A DNA stretch of 64,000 nucleotides, taken from contig JAIQES010000012.1 of NCBI GenBank assembly GCA_020073705.1, positions 1-64,000 of the forward strand, written 5' to 3'. The notes below the pieces were generated by a model. The model was given only the letters and a program-made list of their open reading frames with translations. It had not been told where the DNA came from and searched no databases. Source of the stretch: Terriglobia bacterium (lineage in GTDB: Bacteria; Acidobacteriota; Terriglobia; Acidiferrales; UBA7541). The translations under genes and the position numbers were made by a program. Positions 26,581-36,859 of the stretch are shown here, in pieces. Each line of letters opens with the position of its first letter. Position 1 is the first letter of the stretch.

Positions 26581-28766
26581 ACAGGCCAACCGAAGTTCTC
26601 GGCGCCGAGTTGAATCTCCAGCAGGCCTTCCGCAGGAAGCACATCCACGGGCAAGCCGCCTTCCCAGAGGGCGATTCCGAGCGAAATGGATTTTCGTTCT
26701 CCGAGCAATACCATCTCTTTCGCAACGGACACTTCTAGAATCTTCTCGCAAGCCACCTGGACCGCTTCATCCGGCCCGAGCAGACAAAGATCGCGTGATT
26801 CGACCAGGTAGCCGGACGCGCGGCCTTTCTCCAGGTGCACCACGACCCTCAGTACCTGCTCGGCGAGCAGCGTAATACGGAATTCGGCGTCTTTCAGTTC
26901 GGCCAGCGCCTCAGCGAATACATCCACCCGCAGGCAAAAACGCTTATCATCGAATCCGTAATGCAGTTCGTGCAACAGCAACAAACGGCCATGCATTGCG
27001 CTGCTGCGGCGGTCGGCGGAATACAGCCCCGCGCCCATCCATTCGAAATAGGTGGATTCGCGGCCGTCCACTTTCACGGAGAGATAGGCCGATGGCGGCA
27101 GGATGAGCGCGCGTTCCGGCAGGCGTTTGATTGGCTCGGCCAGAACATCGGGGGCTTCCGCTCCCAGCGCGAGATACACTTCGGTCAACAGCTTCCGGTA
27201 GAACGCGTCGAACTCCTCGTCGTTGGCTGAGCTGTGTTCCGGGCCATACCACCAGCACCAGTCGCTTCCCTCCGCCCCGAGCAAAGCCTCATAAGAGGCC
27301 GCGAGTTGCTCGCGGGTCGGCGCGTTTGGAAAACCTTTGGTCGCTTTCTCCGCTTCCTGCGCATAGAAATCGCGCGCGCGGTGCAGATGTTCCCACGCCA
27401 ACACGTCTTCGCCCGAACCGATCCAGACATCAAAGTTGGCGTTAATCCATGACGCCGGAAAAATTCCATTGTTCACAGGAATTTCTCCCGCCGCGGAAAC
27501 TGCTTCGCTTGCCGTCAGCGCGCGGATATCGGGATCGTTCTCGATCCGGCGATAAAACTGCCGCAGAAATTCGCGACCGTTCCCCGGGTAATACTCCCAT
27601 GCGTTTTCGCCGTCGAGGATCAAGGAAATAGTCAAAGGACGCCCGGTCCGGACGCGCTCGCCAATGGCGCGAATCCGGCGATAGAGGTCCTCAGCCGCAG
27701 CCCCGGAATCCATCCGGCTATAGACGAAACCGACCAGGTCCGACAGATAGTGATCGCGGAAAAATCCAGCCATTTCGCGGCCGCCCACCCGCACACGTAG
27801 CGGGGAGTAAAGCTTCTCCGCGTTGTCCGGCACGCCGGTGCTATCCCGGCCAAACCCAACACCGAGGGTATGTCCGAGCACACCTTCGTCCGTGGCGAAC
27901 CACTTGAACCCCAGTCCGGCCGCGAGCGAGAGAGCCTCCTCGGAAACAGAACCCTCCGATGGCCACAATCCGTCCGGCGCACGTCCGAAAACTCGCTCAT
28001 GATAACGCCGCGCGCGCACGAGCTGTTCGAGGGCGTCTTCCGGATGGCGAAACGCAGGCGCGGGCAGCGGTGTTCCGGAATTCGACACGCGCGCAATGTC
28101 GGTATTGCACAGCAACGGGAGGATGGGATGGTAGAACGGTGTCACCGAAATTTCGATCTGCCCCGAGGAAGCGGCGCGGCGGTATTCCGGCAACACGCGT
28201 CCGAGAAGTTCGAACTGTTTCGCGCGAAGCTCTTGCTTGTCATGCTCGGTATAGTCGTCTCCTCTCTGGGCCAGGCGCGAAACGACCGGATCGCTCGCCA
28301 AATACTCCTCATCCATCCAGGCGAGTTGTGAAAGCAGTTGGAGATCGCGCCAATCGCGCTCGCCAAACGTCTGCGTGGCGCGCTGATTGCCCTGCGCCTG
28401 CACCCGTTGATAAAGTTCGACAAACCGCGGCCACCGCGCCATCAAATGCTCATAATTGAGCTGGAAGGCGCGCACCAGGATTTCAGATTTATCTTCTGCA
28501 GTCAGGCTTGCCGTCGGACGGAACGCCGTCGCAAACCAAGGCTCGTCAAAATGTCCGCTCGCATATTCCTCGAGCTGTGCGCCGAGCGACGGCACGACGT
28601 TGAATGTCGCGTGCACGCCGGGAAATTCCTCGAGCACGCGAACCATTCCCCAGTAATCTTTGAGCGCATGCAGCCGCGTCCATGGCAGCACGTACCGGCC
28701 CGTGGACGGATCACGGTATTGCGGCTGGTGCATGTGCCATAGGACCATCAGATGGACGCGGTTCAT
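26577..28766 (-). CDS. Glycoside hydrolase family 57 protein
   Basis: 729-residue alpha-glucan-acting enzyme (amylase, amylopullulanase or glucanotransferase type). The GH57 signatures appear in order: LMVLWHMHQPQYRDP (HQP motif, residues about 6-20), GLWPSEGSVSEEALSLAAGL near residue 265, GFKWFATDEGVLG, and ISLILDGENAWEYYPGNGRE near residue 385 containing the acid Asp. A C-terminal beta-rich region of about 200 residues (LRVDVFAEALAELKDAEFRI) follows. No signal peptide is seen, so a cytosolic glycogen/maltodextrin role is likely (inference). The exact specificity is not deducible. The gene is divergent from the lptF-lptG fusion, 57 bp away. Confidence 0.92.
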   Translation of the reverse strand: MNRVHLMVLWHMHQPQYRDPSTGRYVLPWTRLHALKDYWGMVRVLEEFPGVHATFNVVPSLGAQLEEYASGHFDEPWFATAFRPTASLTAEDKSEILVRAFQLNYEHLMARWPRFVELYQRVQAQGNQRATQTFGERDWRDLQLLSQLAWMDEEYLASDPVVSRLAQRGDDYTEHDKQELRAKQFELLGRVLPEYRRAASSGQIEISVTPFYHPILPLLCNTDIARVSNSGTPLPAPAFRHPEDALEQLVRARRYHERVFGRAPDGLWPSEGSVSEEALSLAAGLGFKWFATDEGVLGHTLGVGFGRDSTGVPDNAEKLYSPLRVRVGGREMAGFFRDHYLSDLVGFVYSRMDSGAAAEDLYRRIRAIGERVRTGRPLTISLILDGENAWEYYPGNGREFLRQFYRRIENDPDIRALTASEAVSAAGEIPVNNGIFPASWINANFDVWIGSGEDVLAWEHLHRARDFYAQEAEKATKGFPNAPTREQLAASYEALLGAEGSDWCWWYGPEHSSANDEEFDAFYRKLLTEVYLALGAEAPDVLAEPIKRLPERALILPPSAYLSVKVDGRESTYFEWMGAGLYSADRRSSAMHGRLLLLHELHYGFDDKRFCLRVDVFAEALAELKDAEFRITLLAEQVLRVVVHLEKGRASGYLVESRDLCLLGPDEAVQVACEKILEVSVAKEMVLLGERKSISLGIALWEGGLPVDVLPAEGLLEIQLGAENFGWPV

Positions 28767-28823
28767 CTGGCTGCCGCCTGCAACCCCAATGTCGCGGGCA
28801 TGCTAGAATGGCGGCTTCTTGCG

Positions 28824-31154
28824 ATGCGCCTTATCGACAGGTATATCTGCCGCCAGGTTTTCTCCCACGCGCTGCTGGGACTAGGAATTTTCACATTTGT
28901 CTTTTTCGTGCCGCAACTGGTGCGGCTGATGGATTTGGTTGTCCGCCACTCGGCGTCCTGGACGACGCTTGGGGTGCTCTTCCTGTGCACATTTCCCGGA
29001 ATTCTCAGCTTCACCCTGCCCATCGGCGTTCTGGTCGGCGTGCTGATTGCGCTGGGACGCCTGTCCGCCGATAGCGAGATCATCGCCATGACCTCGCTCG
29101 GCATGGGACGCCGCCGGTTGCTGGTGCCGGTTGGAATCCTCGCTGTAGGCGCAACCCTGATCACTTTTTCCATGACGCTCTGGCTCGCGCCCCTTTCTGT
29201 GCGCACCTATCGCGCGCTCGAAGATCACTTGCGGGCCGGACAAGCTTCCTACCAGATTGCGCCGCGCGTCTTCGACGAACGATTCCCTCGCCTGGTCCTC
29301 TACGTGAATGATATCGACGCGGCCGCCACACGCTGGCACGGAGTCTTCCTCGCGGAGACGGACACTAAGGACGTCTCGCGCCTTACTCTGGCGGAGCAAG
29401 CGATTGTAATTGCCGACCGCAGCGAGGGCAAGCTGGAGTTGCACTTGCGTAACGGAAGCGTTCACGAATTCTCTCTCAGCGAGCCGGGCAACTATTCTCT
29501 CTCAGGCTTCGCTGAACGCGACTTGCCCGTCGAAATCCACGGACTCGAAACCGAGCGCGCATCCGAGCCAGCCATCCCAGGCCGCACGATGGGTGTTCTC
29601 CTCCGTGAACGCGGCAAGGGCGCCCGCGACGCGAGCGTCGAGATTCAGCGCCGCCTCTCCTTTCCATTCGCATGTATTTCCTTTGCTCTCCTGGCCATAC
29701 CGCTCGGAGCGCGTCCCCGGCGCGGAGGCCGTGCCGCTGGATTTCTGATCACGCTCCTCCTCATCTGCGGATACTACCTGATGTTCACGATCGGCGTGGC
29801 ATTGGCACGCCAGGGTGCAGTACCGGTTTGGGCAGGAATCTGGTCAGCGAACGTGCTGATGGCGGGGCTGGGGTTGTTTCTGTTGCCCCGGCTGGAGAGA
29901 ATGCCGGGCAACAGTAAATGGGACGCTGCCATTGCCTCCATGACAGACTGGCGTCTCTGGAAAATGTTCCTGCGCGAGAAACACGGTCTTGCGGCCACGA
30001 GCACGAGCAACGATCCGGTGTCGCGCCGTCGCCCTGGCCTGACCCGGATAGGACGCGGGGGCATTCCGCAACTGCTCGACATTTACCTGTTGCGCAGCTT
30101 CTTCTACTACTTTCTCCTCTTGACCGCGGGCTTCATCTTGCTCTTCGAGGTGTTCACGTTTTTCGATCTCTTGGAAGATATTGCCCTGCATCGCACCGGG
30201 CTGTTGGAAGTCCTCGACTATTTTCTTTATCTCGCGAGCTACCTGTTCTATCAGCTCGCGCCGCTGTCCGCGCTGGTGGCTGTGTTGGTCACGCTCGGTA
30301 TCATGACGAAAAACAACGAACTCGTCGCCTTCAAGGCCGGAGGCATCAGTCTTTACCGCATTTCTCTGCCGCTGCTGCTGGCAGGGCTGATGCTTGCCGG
30401 AGGATTGGTATTGCTGGATGACACCTATCTGCCTTACGCCAATCAGCGCCAGGATGCCCTGCGAAATCAGATCAAAGGCCGCCCTGCGCAAACCTACTAC
30501 CAGCCTCGCCGGCAATGGATCTTCGGAGAAAATTCGAACGTTTATAATTACGAATTCTTTGACGCAGACACGGAACTGTTCGGAGGGCTGAATGTCTTCG
30601 AACTCGACCCCGCTACGTTCGAAATCAGGAGGCGTATCTATGCTGCACGCGCCCATTGGGACAAACAGCAGCGGGTCTGGATTCTGGAATCCGGATGGCT
30701 CCGCGATTTCGACCATGGCCACGTCTCTCGCTACGTGCCGTTCCTGGGCTATGCGCTCAAAGAGGTGAACGAGCCGCCTTCATATTTCAACCGCGAGGTG
30801 CGCCAGTCTTACCAGATGACATGGTGGGAATTGAAACAATACATCGGCGACCTTCGCCGGGCAGGGTTCGACGTGGCGCGGCTTTCCGTGCAGTTGCAGA
30901 AAAAAATCTCATTCCCTTTGATCGCGCCCATTATCATCCTGCTCGCGATTCCCTTCTCGATTCTTGTGGGAACCCGCGGCGCCGTGGGTGGCCTCGCGCT
31001 GGGGGTAGGAATTGCGATTGTGTACTGGGCGGCTTCCGCACTGGCGGAAGCGATGGGCGCCGTCGGCCAGTTGCCTCCGCTGCTGGCCGGATGGGCCCCG
31101 GACACGATCTTTGGCTTTCTTGGACTTTATTTCTTCCTGAAGATGCCTACTTAG
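28824..31154 (+). CDS. LptF-LptG fusion: single-chain LPS export permease
   Basis: One uninterrupted 776-residue frame contains two complete YjgP/YjgQ permease units. Unit 1 is at residues about 1-380 (MRLIDRYICRQVFSHALLGL, LPIGVLVGVLIALGRLSADS, EIIAMTSLGMGRRRLLVP, EIQRRLSFPFACISFALLAI). Unit 2 is at about 430-776 (LLDIYLLRSFFYYFLLLTAG, NNELVAFKAGGISLYRISLP, VQLQKKISFPLIAPIIILLA). Each has six helices around a periplasmic beta-jellyroll. A linker of about 55 residues joins them. In most Gram-negatives LptF and LptG are separate subunits of the LptB2FG extractor that drives lipopolysaccharide across the periplasm. ATG 28824 is chosen by homology. TGCTAGAAT just upstream could be an extended -10. 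Confidence 0.93.
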   Translation: MRLIDRYICRQVFSHALLGLGIFTFVFFVPQLVRLMDLVVRHSASWTTLGVLFLCTFPGILSFTLPIGVLVGVLIALGRLSADSEIIAMTSLGMGRRRLLVPVGILAVGATLITFSMTLWLAPLSVRTYRALEDHLRAGQASYQIAPRVFDERFPRLVLYVNDIDAAATRWHGVFLAETDTKDVSRLTLAEQAIVIADRSEGKLELHLRNGSVHEFSLSEPGNYSLSGFAERDLPVEIHGLETERASEPAIPGRTMGVLLRERGKGARDASVEIQRRLSFPFACISFALLAIPLGARPRRGGRAAGFLITLLLICGYYLMFTIGVALARQGAVPVWAGIWSANVLMAGLGLFLLPRLERMPGNSKWDAAIASMTDWRLWKMFLREKHGLAATSTSNDPVSRRRPGLTRIGRGGIPQLLDIYLLRSFFYYFLLLTAGFILLFEVFTFFDLLEDIALHRTGLLEVLDYFLYLASYLFYQLAPLSALVAVLVTLGIMTKNNELVAFKAGGISLYRISLPLLLAGLMLAGGLVLLDDTYLPYANQRQDALRNQIKGRPAQTYYQPRRQWIFGENSNVYNYEFFDADTELFGGLNVFELDPATFEIRRRIYAARAHWDKQQRVWILESGWLRDFDHGHVSRYVPFLGYALKEVNEPPSYFNREVRQSYQMTWWELKQYIGDLRRAGFDVARLSVQLQKKISFPLIAPIIILLAIPFSILVGTRGAVGGLALGVGIAIVYWAASALAEAMGAVGQLPPLLAGWAPDTIFGFLGLYFFLKMPT

Positions 31155-31297
31155 TATTCCACCTTAACAACATTCCTATTCCTGCGATCTATAACTTAAA
31201 ATATGAGATTCCAACTTCGCGCAATTCGTGTCGGCCAATACTTGAGGAATTACTCTCAAGCTTTGCTGGACGTCATCGCTTGATGGGATAGGTGTGC

Positions 31298-31759
31298 TCA
31301 AAATCTAATGTTACACTTGAGATTGTTAATGATTCGTCGTATCGGGTTAATCTGAATAGCTTCAGATTGAACTTCGAGCGTTTCTTGAGGTCTGTCTCGT
31401 GGTTGAAGTGCCAGCGAGACCTCGTTGATGCCCAGAGCTAAATCGAGCGCCCGGTCATTGGTGCGGAAAAAGCCCCGTTTCGAGAGCATTGGATGGATTT
31501 GACCGGGGTGAAGATTGTGGAGTTCGAACCGGCCAGCAGTATCGCTATAGGCCCTTTGAGAACCACTATGTCCGAAGTCGAGAACAACTTCGACAAGCGA
31601 AGCGAGCTCCCCATTTTCGTCGATCACCTGAAGCTGTAATTCTGTTTCACCGGGTTGCGATTGTGCTGTTCCCCGCGAAGCAGACAGGAACACGAGTGCA
31701 AGCAACGCACCGATAGATGCTTTCGACCTGCATTGGCGCGCGTTCATTCTCTTTGTCAT
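31298..31759 (-). CDS. Exported carboxypeptidase-regulatory-like (CarboxypepD_reg) protein, possibly truncated
   Basis: 153 residues: a signal peptide (IGALLALVFLSASRGTAQ), then one beta-sandwich of the CarboxypepD_reg type (residues about 38-120). It contains LQLQVIDENGELASLVEVVL, RAYSDTAGRFELHNLHPGQI and INEVSLALQPRDR. The C-terminus reads QETLEVQSEAIQINPIRRII and then stops. In acidobacterial Oar-like TonB-dependent receptors this same arrangement precedes the plug domain, so the gene could be the 5' stump of such a receptor. It could equally be a complete small protein, because no receptor sequence follows downstream. Confidence 0.6.
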   Translation of the reverse strand: MTKRMNARQCRSKASIGALLALVFLSASRGTAQSQPGETELQLQVIDENGELASLVEVVLDFGHSGSQRAYSDTAGRFELHNLHPGQIHPMLSKRGFFRTNDRALDLALGINEVSLALQPRDRPQETLEVQSEAIQINPIRRIINNLKCNIRF

Positions 31760-31847
31760 GCTTCATGTTTGTGATATACAAATTCCACTCTCAATTTGCC
31801 AGTGAAAGAATGCATCCCGGCGCGGATTGGACCTTAATCGCGTCCTT

Positions 31848-31861
31848 GTCGGCGGACCGAC
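31848..31861. repeat. GTCGGC-NN-GCCGAC palindrome, diverged copy (one mismatch)
   Basis: Reads GTCGGCGGACCGAC in the intergenic region between the CarboxypepD_reg gene and ppdK. It differs at one base from the perfect 14-mers found at 34682, 35822, 37588 and 38565. Confidence 0.45.
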
Positions 31862-31918
31862 TTCCCTTGCTCCAATTTGTGGACCTGACGATGCGCCATT
31901 GAAAAAGTGCCTGGTGAG

Positions 31919-34639
31919 CTACCTCTTCTTTTTCTTACTCTTGCCAATCTTCTTGCCGGGATCCCTTACAGAATGCTCCTCGATGATCGCCTGTGCCGCA
32001 GCTAACCGCGCAATTGGCACTCGGAAAGGTGATGCACTCACGTAGTCCATGCCTACCTGGTGGCAGAACTTGACGCTCGCCGTGTCGCCACCATGTTCAC
32101 CGCAAATCCCGATCTTGAGTTTTGGCCGTGTCGACCGCCCGCGTTCGATACACCAACGGATCAGCAAACCTACGCCGTGGATGTCCAGCGATTGGAAAGG
32201 ATCGTACGAAAAAACTGCCGCCTTCTTCTCGTCTATGTAATCTGGCAGAAACCGTCCTGCGTCATCGCGAGACAGTCCCATGGTCATCTGTGTCAAATCA
32301 TTCGTTCCGAAAGAAAAGAATTGGGCCACTTCGGCGATCTCATCGGCAAGTAATGCGGCCCTCGGAAGTTCGATCATGGTCCCCACCATATATTCAAGTT
32401 TCACTCCAGATTTCTGAATAATCTCATCCGCAACGCGATGTGTCGCATCGGTTAGGATCTGCAATTCTTTTCGATCCATGACGAGAGGGTGCATAATCTC
32501 AGGCAGAACTTTGATTCCTAGTTTCTTACACTCAACTGCCGCTTCAATAATCGCCCGGACCTGCATTTCTAATATCTCAGGATAGGTGATGGCGAGCCTG
32601 CAGCCGCGGTGCCCGAGCATGGGATTCGCTTCGTATAATTGCTCGATCCGCCGCGCGACGATCTCGACGTCCACACCGATTTTCCGCGCTAACTCCTCCT
32701 GCTTCTCCCGATCATGTGGCACGAACTCATGCAGGGGCGGGTCGATCAACCGGACCGTGACCGGGAAGCCATCCATCGCCTTGAAAATACCCACGAAATC
32801 TCGCCGCTGGTAAGGAAGGAGCTTCTCAAGGGCCTTGCGTCGTGCGTCAGGGGAATCGGCGATGATCATTTCTTGAATCGCAAGTTGCCGGTCAAGACTT
32901 TTCTCCGGCTGCTCGAAATCCTTGAAGAACATGTGCTCTGTGCGGCACAGACCGATTCCCTCAGCTCCCATCTGACGGCCTTTTCGTGCGTCGTGCGGCG
33001 TGTCGGCGTTAGTTCGGACGCGCAGCCTACGGATGCTGTCTGTCCAACCCATCAAAGTCGAAAATGTGTCAGGCAGTTCTGGAGTTGAAAGTTTTACTTC
33101 ACCTTCGTAGACCACCCCTTCATTCCCATCGAGCGTTATCCAGTCGCCCTGGCGAATCATCCTTCCATTCGCAGTCGCAGTTTTCGAAATATAGTCGATG
33201 TTGAGTTGCTCGCAGCCCACAACGCAGCATTTGCCCCAGCCTCGAGCCACAACCGCCGCGTGACTTGTCTTCCCTCCGGTTGCTGTCACGACGCCCTGCG
33301 CGGCGAACATCCCTCCCACATCTTCCGGGCTTGTTTCTCGCCGGACGAGAATGACCTTTTCGCCTATTCGTGCCATTGCTTCGGCGTCTTCGGCTGTGAA
33401 GACGGCCTTGCCCGCCGCCGCGCCGGGCACTGCGTTAATTCCGGTAGCCAACTTCCTCTCCCCGAGTTCGGCTTTCGGTACCGAAGGATCAATCACCGGA
33501 TAAAAGAGCCTCTCGATATCCTCTGCCTTGATGCGGTTGATGGCCTCTTCCTTAGTGATGAGGCCTTCCTTCGCCATGTCCGCGGCCATCTTGAAGGTAG
33601 CCGCCGGCGTGCGCTTTCCGACGCGCGTTTGCAGCATGTAGAGCGTTCCTTCTTCGACGGTGAATTCCATGTCTTGCATGTCACGGTAATGCGCTTCCAG
33701 CAGCTTGCGGACTTTCTGGAGTTGCCTGTATACCTTCGGCATCCGGGTCGCCATCTCGCTTAATTGCATCGGCGTCCGGATACCGGCGACGACGTCCTCA
33801 CCTTGCGCGTTGATCAGGAAATCCCCGTAGAAGATCTTTTCACCGGTCGAAGGATCACGTGTGAAACAAACGCCTGTTCCCGAATTGTCGCCGACATTGC
33901 CGAATACCATCTGCACGACGTTAACGGCCGTCCCAAGCAGACCGCTAATGTGCTCCACTTGGCGGTATTTCACTGCCTTCTCGGCCATCCACGATCCGAA
34001 CACAGCGCCGATTGCCCCCCAAAGCTGCTCTTCCGGGTCTTCCGGAAAATCTTTCCCGGTCCGTTTCTTGAAATGCTCCTTGTATTCGCCGACCAATTCT
34101 TGCCATCCGTATGCTGGCACCTGGGTATCATCCCTCACTCCGAGCCGTGCTTTCATGGCGCGTAGCTTTTCTTCAAGTTCTTCTTTAGACAATCCAATAA
34201 CAACAGTAGAGTACATTTGAACAAACCGCCGGTAGGCATCCCACGCAAAACGGTCGTTTTTGGTATTCAGGGCCAGCGCCTCGACCGACTGATTGTTCAA
34301 TCCCAAGTTCAGAATTGTCTCCATCATGCCGGGCATAGACCTTGCAGAGCCAGATCGCACGCTCACCAGGAGAGGATCCTTTGCATCGCCGAGCTTCTTT
34401 TTCGTGGCACGTTCGAGACGAGCCAGGTTCTTCTTCACTTCTGCAGCCAGCGATTGGGGGTACTTGCGTTCGTGTTTTAAGTAGTAGTCACAACATTCCG
34501 TTGTGATGGTGAATCCGGCCGGCACGGGGAGACCAATGCGGGTCATTTCGGCGAGGCCGGCACCTTTGCCGCCAAGCAATTCCTTCATCGTGCCAGCGCC
34601 TTCTGCTTTTCCTGCACCAAAGAAGTAAACGTATTTCAC
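31919..34639 (-). CDS. ppdK: Pyruvate, phosphate dikinase
   Basis: Interconverts pyruvate, ATP and phosphate with phosphoenolpyruvate, AMP and pyrophosphate. The 906 residues cover all domains. The nucleotide-binding part begins with YVYFFGAGKAEGAGTMKELL and GGKGAGLAEMTRIGLPVPAG. The central phosphohistidine domain has TGGKTSHAAVVARGWGKCCV, where His carries the phosphate and the preceding Thr/Ser are the usual regulatory sites. The C-terminal PEP barrel contains GLCRTEHMF and SFGTNDLTQMTMGLSRDD. The start is GTG, preceded by GGGAGTGAG. The tail is basic (KKIGKSKKKKR). It lies downstream of glyS on the same strand, separated by a palindrome. Confidence 0.97.
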   Translation of the reverse strand: MKYVYFFGAGKAEGAGTMKELLGGKGAGLAEMTRIGLPVPAGFTITTECCDYYLKHERKYPQSLAAEVKKNLARLERATKKKLGDAKDPLLVSVRSGSARSMPGMMETILNLGLNNQSVEALALNTKNDRFAWDAYRRFVQMYSTVVIGLSKEELEEKLRAMKARLGVRDDTQVPAYGWQELVGEYKEHFKKRTGKDFPEDPEEQLWGAIGAVFGSWMAEKAVKYRQVEHISGLLGTAVNVVQMVFGNVGDNSGTGVCFTRDPSTGEKIFYGDFLINAQGEDVVAGIRTPMQLSEMATRMPKVYRQLQKVRKLLEAHYRDMQDMEFTVEEGTLYMLQTRVGKRTPAATFKMAADMAKEGLITKEEAINRIKAEDIERLFYPVIDPSVPKAELGERKLATGINAVPGAAAGKAVFTAEDAEAMARIGEKVILVRRETSPEDVGGMFAAQGVVTATGGKTSHAAVVARGWGKCCVVGCEQLNIDYISKTATANGRMIRQGDWITLDGNEGVVYEGEVKLSTPELPDTFSTLMGWTDSIRRLRVRTNADTPHDARKGRQMGAEGIGLCRTEHMFFKDFEQPEKSLDRQLAIQEMIIADSPDARRKALEKLLPYQRRDFVGIFKAMDGFPVTVRLIDPPLHEFVPHDREKQEELARKIGVDVEIVARRIEQLYEANPMLGHRGCRLAITYPEILEMQVRAIIEAAVECKKLGIKVLPEIMHPLVMDRKELQILTDATHRVADEIIQKSGVKLEYMVGTMIELPRAALLADEIAEVAQFFSFGTNDLTQMTMGLSRDDAGRFLPDYIDEKKAAVFSYDPFQSLDIHGVGLLIRWCIERGRSTRPKLKIGICGEHGGDTASVKFCHQVGMDYVSASPFRVPIARLAAAQAIIEEHSVRDPGKKIGKSKKKKR

Positions 34640-34681
34640 GAGATACTCACTCCCTTCGAATAAGGCTTAAAATAGTTTTGT

Positions 34682-34695
34682 GTCGGCTCGCCGAC
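34682..34695. repeat. Perfect palindrome GTCGGC-TC-GCCGAC between glyS and ppdK
   Basis: One of four perfect GTCGGC-NN-GCCGAC sites in this region. The symmetry extends to TGTCGGCTCGCCGACA (34681-34696). It lies 31 bp past the glyS stop on the transcribed strand and is followed by CAAAACTATTTT, so it could also act as a weak terminator or RNA hairpin before ppdK. Confidence 0.65.
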
Positions 34696-34726
34696 AACAT
34701 AAGTCATACGCATTTCTTGACACGCC

Positions 34727-36859
34727 TTACGCCTTCTCTCTCGTTGCGATCTCAGAAAAATCCGCAATCTTCGAAAATTCCGAGAGTAGTTCCGAGAGCA
34801 GAGTCAGCCTGTTCTTACGGATCTGCTCGTCATCCGCCATCACCATCACATCGTCAAAAAAAAGGTCCACTACAGGACGCAGTCCCGCGATTCCTTGTAG
34901 CGCTTCACGGTATCGGCCTTCCCTCTTGTATTTCTCCGCCTCGCGCGCCACCGTTGCCGCTTGCGAGTGCAACTGGCGTTCGGCTTCCTCTGTGAACAAA
35001 TCGGGCCGCACGGCCGGAAGCTTCCAGCCTGAATCGGGGCCCGCCTTTTCGAGGATCTTCCGAATACGCTTGAAGGAGATTGCCAGCGGCTCGAAGTTTC
35101 TCGTCTTGCGGATCCCCTTAATAGCCTCGATCCGCCGCACGGCGTCTACCAGATCATCAGCGCCTGCGGCAAAGGCAGCGTTGATTTCATCGTATGCCAA
35201 GCCTCCCCGTTCTCTCAAAACGAACCGCGCGCGTTCGAGAATAAACTCCATCACCTGCTTTTCCGCATCCGGAGCAACCGCAATTGGGGCAGGCGATTTC
35301 GCCAGTGTACGGATCGAGCGCGCGATCATCAACGAGAGAGAGAGCGGCAATTTGGTTTCGATCAGGATCTTGACAATTCCCATCGCCGCCCTGCGCAACG
35401 CGAACGGATCGCTCGACCCGGAAGGAATTAACCCCACGGCGAAACAGCCCGCCAGAGAATCAAGCTTGTCTGCGAGAGCAACAGCCTGGCCCGCAATGTT
35501 TCTGGGAATTGGGTCATCGAGCCCGAGGGGCTTGTAATGATCGTATACGGCCCAGGCTACTTCTTCAGGTTCTCCTTGAGCTTTTGCATAAAGGCCTCCA
35601 ACAATGCCCTGCAACTCCGTAAACTCGCGGACCATGTCCGTAACCAGATCGCACTTGGCAAGCTCGGCGGCGCGATCAGCTGATGCCACGCTCGCATGAG
35701 AGATGCCGCTTGCAAACCACTGTTCGGCGAGCCATCGTGCGAGCGAGCGCACGCGCTCCACCTTGTCTCCGTAGCTCCCGAGCTTCGCCTGATAAGTCAC
35801 TGCCCCCAACTTCGGCAAATAGTCGGCCAGCCGACATTTCTGATCCGCCTCCCAAAAAAAACGGGCATCCGCAAACCGGGCACGCAACACGCGCTCGTGT
35901 CCCGCGCGAATCAGTCCTGCTCGATCCTTGTCCAGATTGATGATCGTTAGAAAATGGGGAGCCAGAGATCCATCCTTCCGCTCCACCGCGAAATACTTCT
36001 GATGGCCCCGCATAACGGTAATCAGGATCTCGTCCGGCAGATCCAAATAACTGGGATCAAATCCGCCCAGGATCGCGGCCGGAAATTCATTGAGATACGT
36101 CACCAGATCCATGAGGCGTGCGTCTTCATGAACGCGTAACCCCTTGCTGGCGACGAGCCGGCGCAGTTCCGTCGCAATCTTCTTTCTCCGATCCTCAGCA
36201 CGCACGAGTACGAAATTCCGGCGCAATTTTGAGGCATAATCCTTAGCGCCACTGACCGGCACCCTCGACTTCCCCAGAAATCGATGCCCTGCCGAGAATT
36301 TGCCGGCCACAGCATCACCTAAAGTCAGTCGAAGAGTTTTTCCTCCAAGCAGTGCTACAACCCAACGAATCGGCCGGATAAAGCGCAATCCCGTTGCGCC
36401 GGTCCAGTACATGCTCCGCGGCCACGTGATTTCCGCAACGACACGCGGGAGGATCTCCTCCAAAATGTCTTTCGCTGCTCTTCCACGGATCACCTGCTTC
36501 GCAGCGAGATACTCGCCCTTGGGCGTGGTGACAAGGGAAAGTTTAGAGATCGGTAGACCGACTTTGTGGGCAAAACTCTCGGCTGCCCGAGTCGGCGTGC
36601 CAACATTATCGAATGCTACCGACTTTGGCGGTCCCGTCATTTCTTTGATCTCGTCAGGTTGCCTGGCGCGAATGCTTGCGCAAGTGGCAGCCAATCGGCG
36701 CGGAGCTCCAAGCGTTTCGACAGCAGCTTCCTCCAATAGCTTATGAGCCCCAAAATATTTTTCAAGTATTACTTTAAATTCCTCCACAGCGCCAGGAAGC
36801 ATCCCTGCGGGGATTTCTTCGCAGCCGATTTCAAACAGGAAGTCCGTTGTCGCCTTCAT
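34727..36859 (-). CDS. glyS: Glycyl-tRNA synthetase beta subunit
   Basis: Beta chain of the heterotetrameric bacterial GlyRS, which provides tRNA recognition. Its 710 residues are a normal length. The N-terminus [20 protein letters not shown] is diagnostic. [40 protein letters not shown] and an HD-like region with [20 protein letters not shown] follow, then the C-terminal anticodon-binding domain ([19 protein letters not shown]). Its ATG overlaps the glyQ stop (ATGA), so the subunits are translationally coupled. The order is recO-glyQ-glyS-ppdK. Confidence 0.97.
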   Translation of the reverse strand: MKATTDFLFEIGCEEIPAGMLPGAVEEFKVILEKYFGAHKLLEEAAVETLGAPRRLAATCASIRARQPDEIKEMTGPPKSVAFDNVGTPTRAAESFAHKVGLPISKLSLVTTPKGEYLAAKQVIRGRAAKDILEEILPRVVAEITWPRSMYWTGATGLRFIRPIRWVVALLGGKTLRLTLGDAVAGKFSAGHRFLGKSRVPVSGAKDYASKLRRNFVLVRAEDRRKKIATELRRLVASKGLRVHEDARLMDLVTYLNEFPAAILGGFDPSYLDLPDEILITVMRGHQKYFAVERKDGSLAPHFLTIINLDKDRAGLIRAGHERVLRARFADARFFWEADQKCRLADYLPKLGAVTYQAKLGSYGDKVERVRSLARWLAEQWFASGISHASVASADRAAELAKCDLVTDMVREFTELQGIVGGLYAKAQGEPEEVAWAVYDHYKPLGLDDPIPRNIAGQAVALADKLDSLAGCFAVGLIPSGSSDPFALRRAAMGIVKILIETKLPLSLSLMIARSIRTLAKSPAPIAVAPDAEKQVMEFILERARFVLRERGGLAYDEINAAFAAGADDLVDAVRRIEAIKGIRKTRNFEPLAISFKRIRKILEKAGPDSGWKLPAVRPDLFTEEAERQLHSQAATVAREAEKYKREGRYREALQGIAGLRPVVDLFFDDVMVMADDEQIRKNRLTLLSELLSEFSKIADFSEIATREKA
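35822..35835. repeat. Perfect palindrome GTCGGC-CA-GCCGAC inside glyS
   Basis: A member of the GTCGGC-NN-GCCGAC set. This copy lies within the coding sequence of glyS and is read through as part of the protein. Confidence 0.55.
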
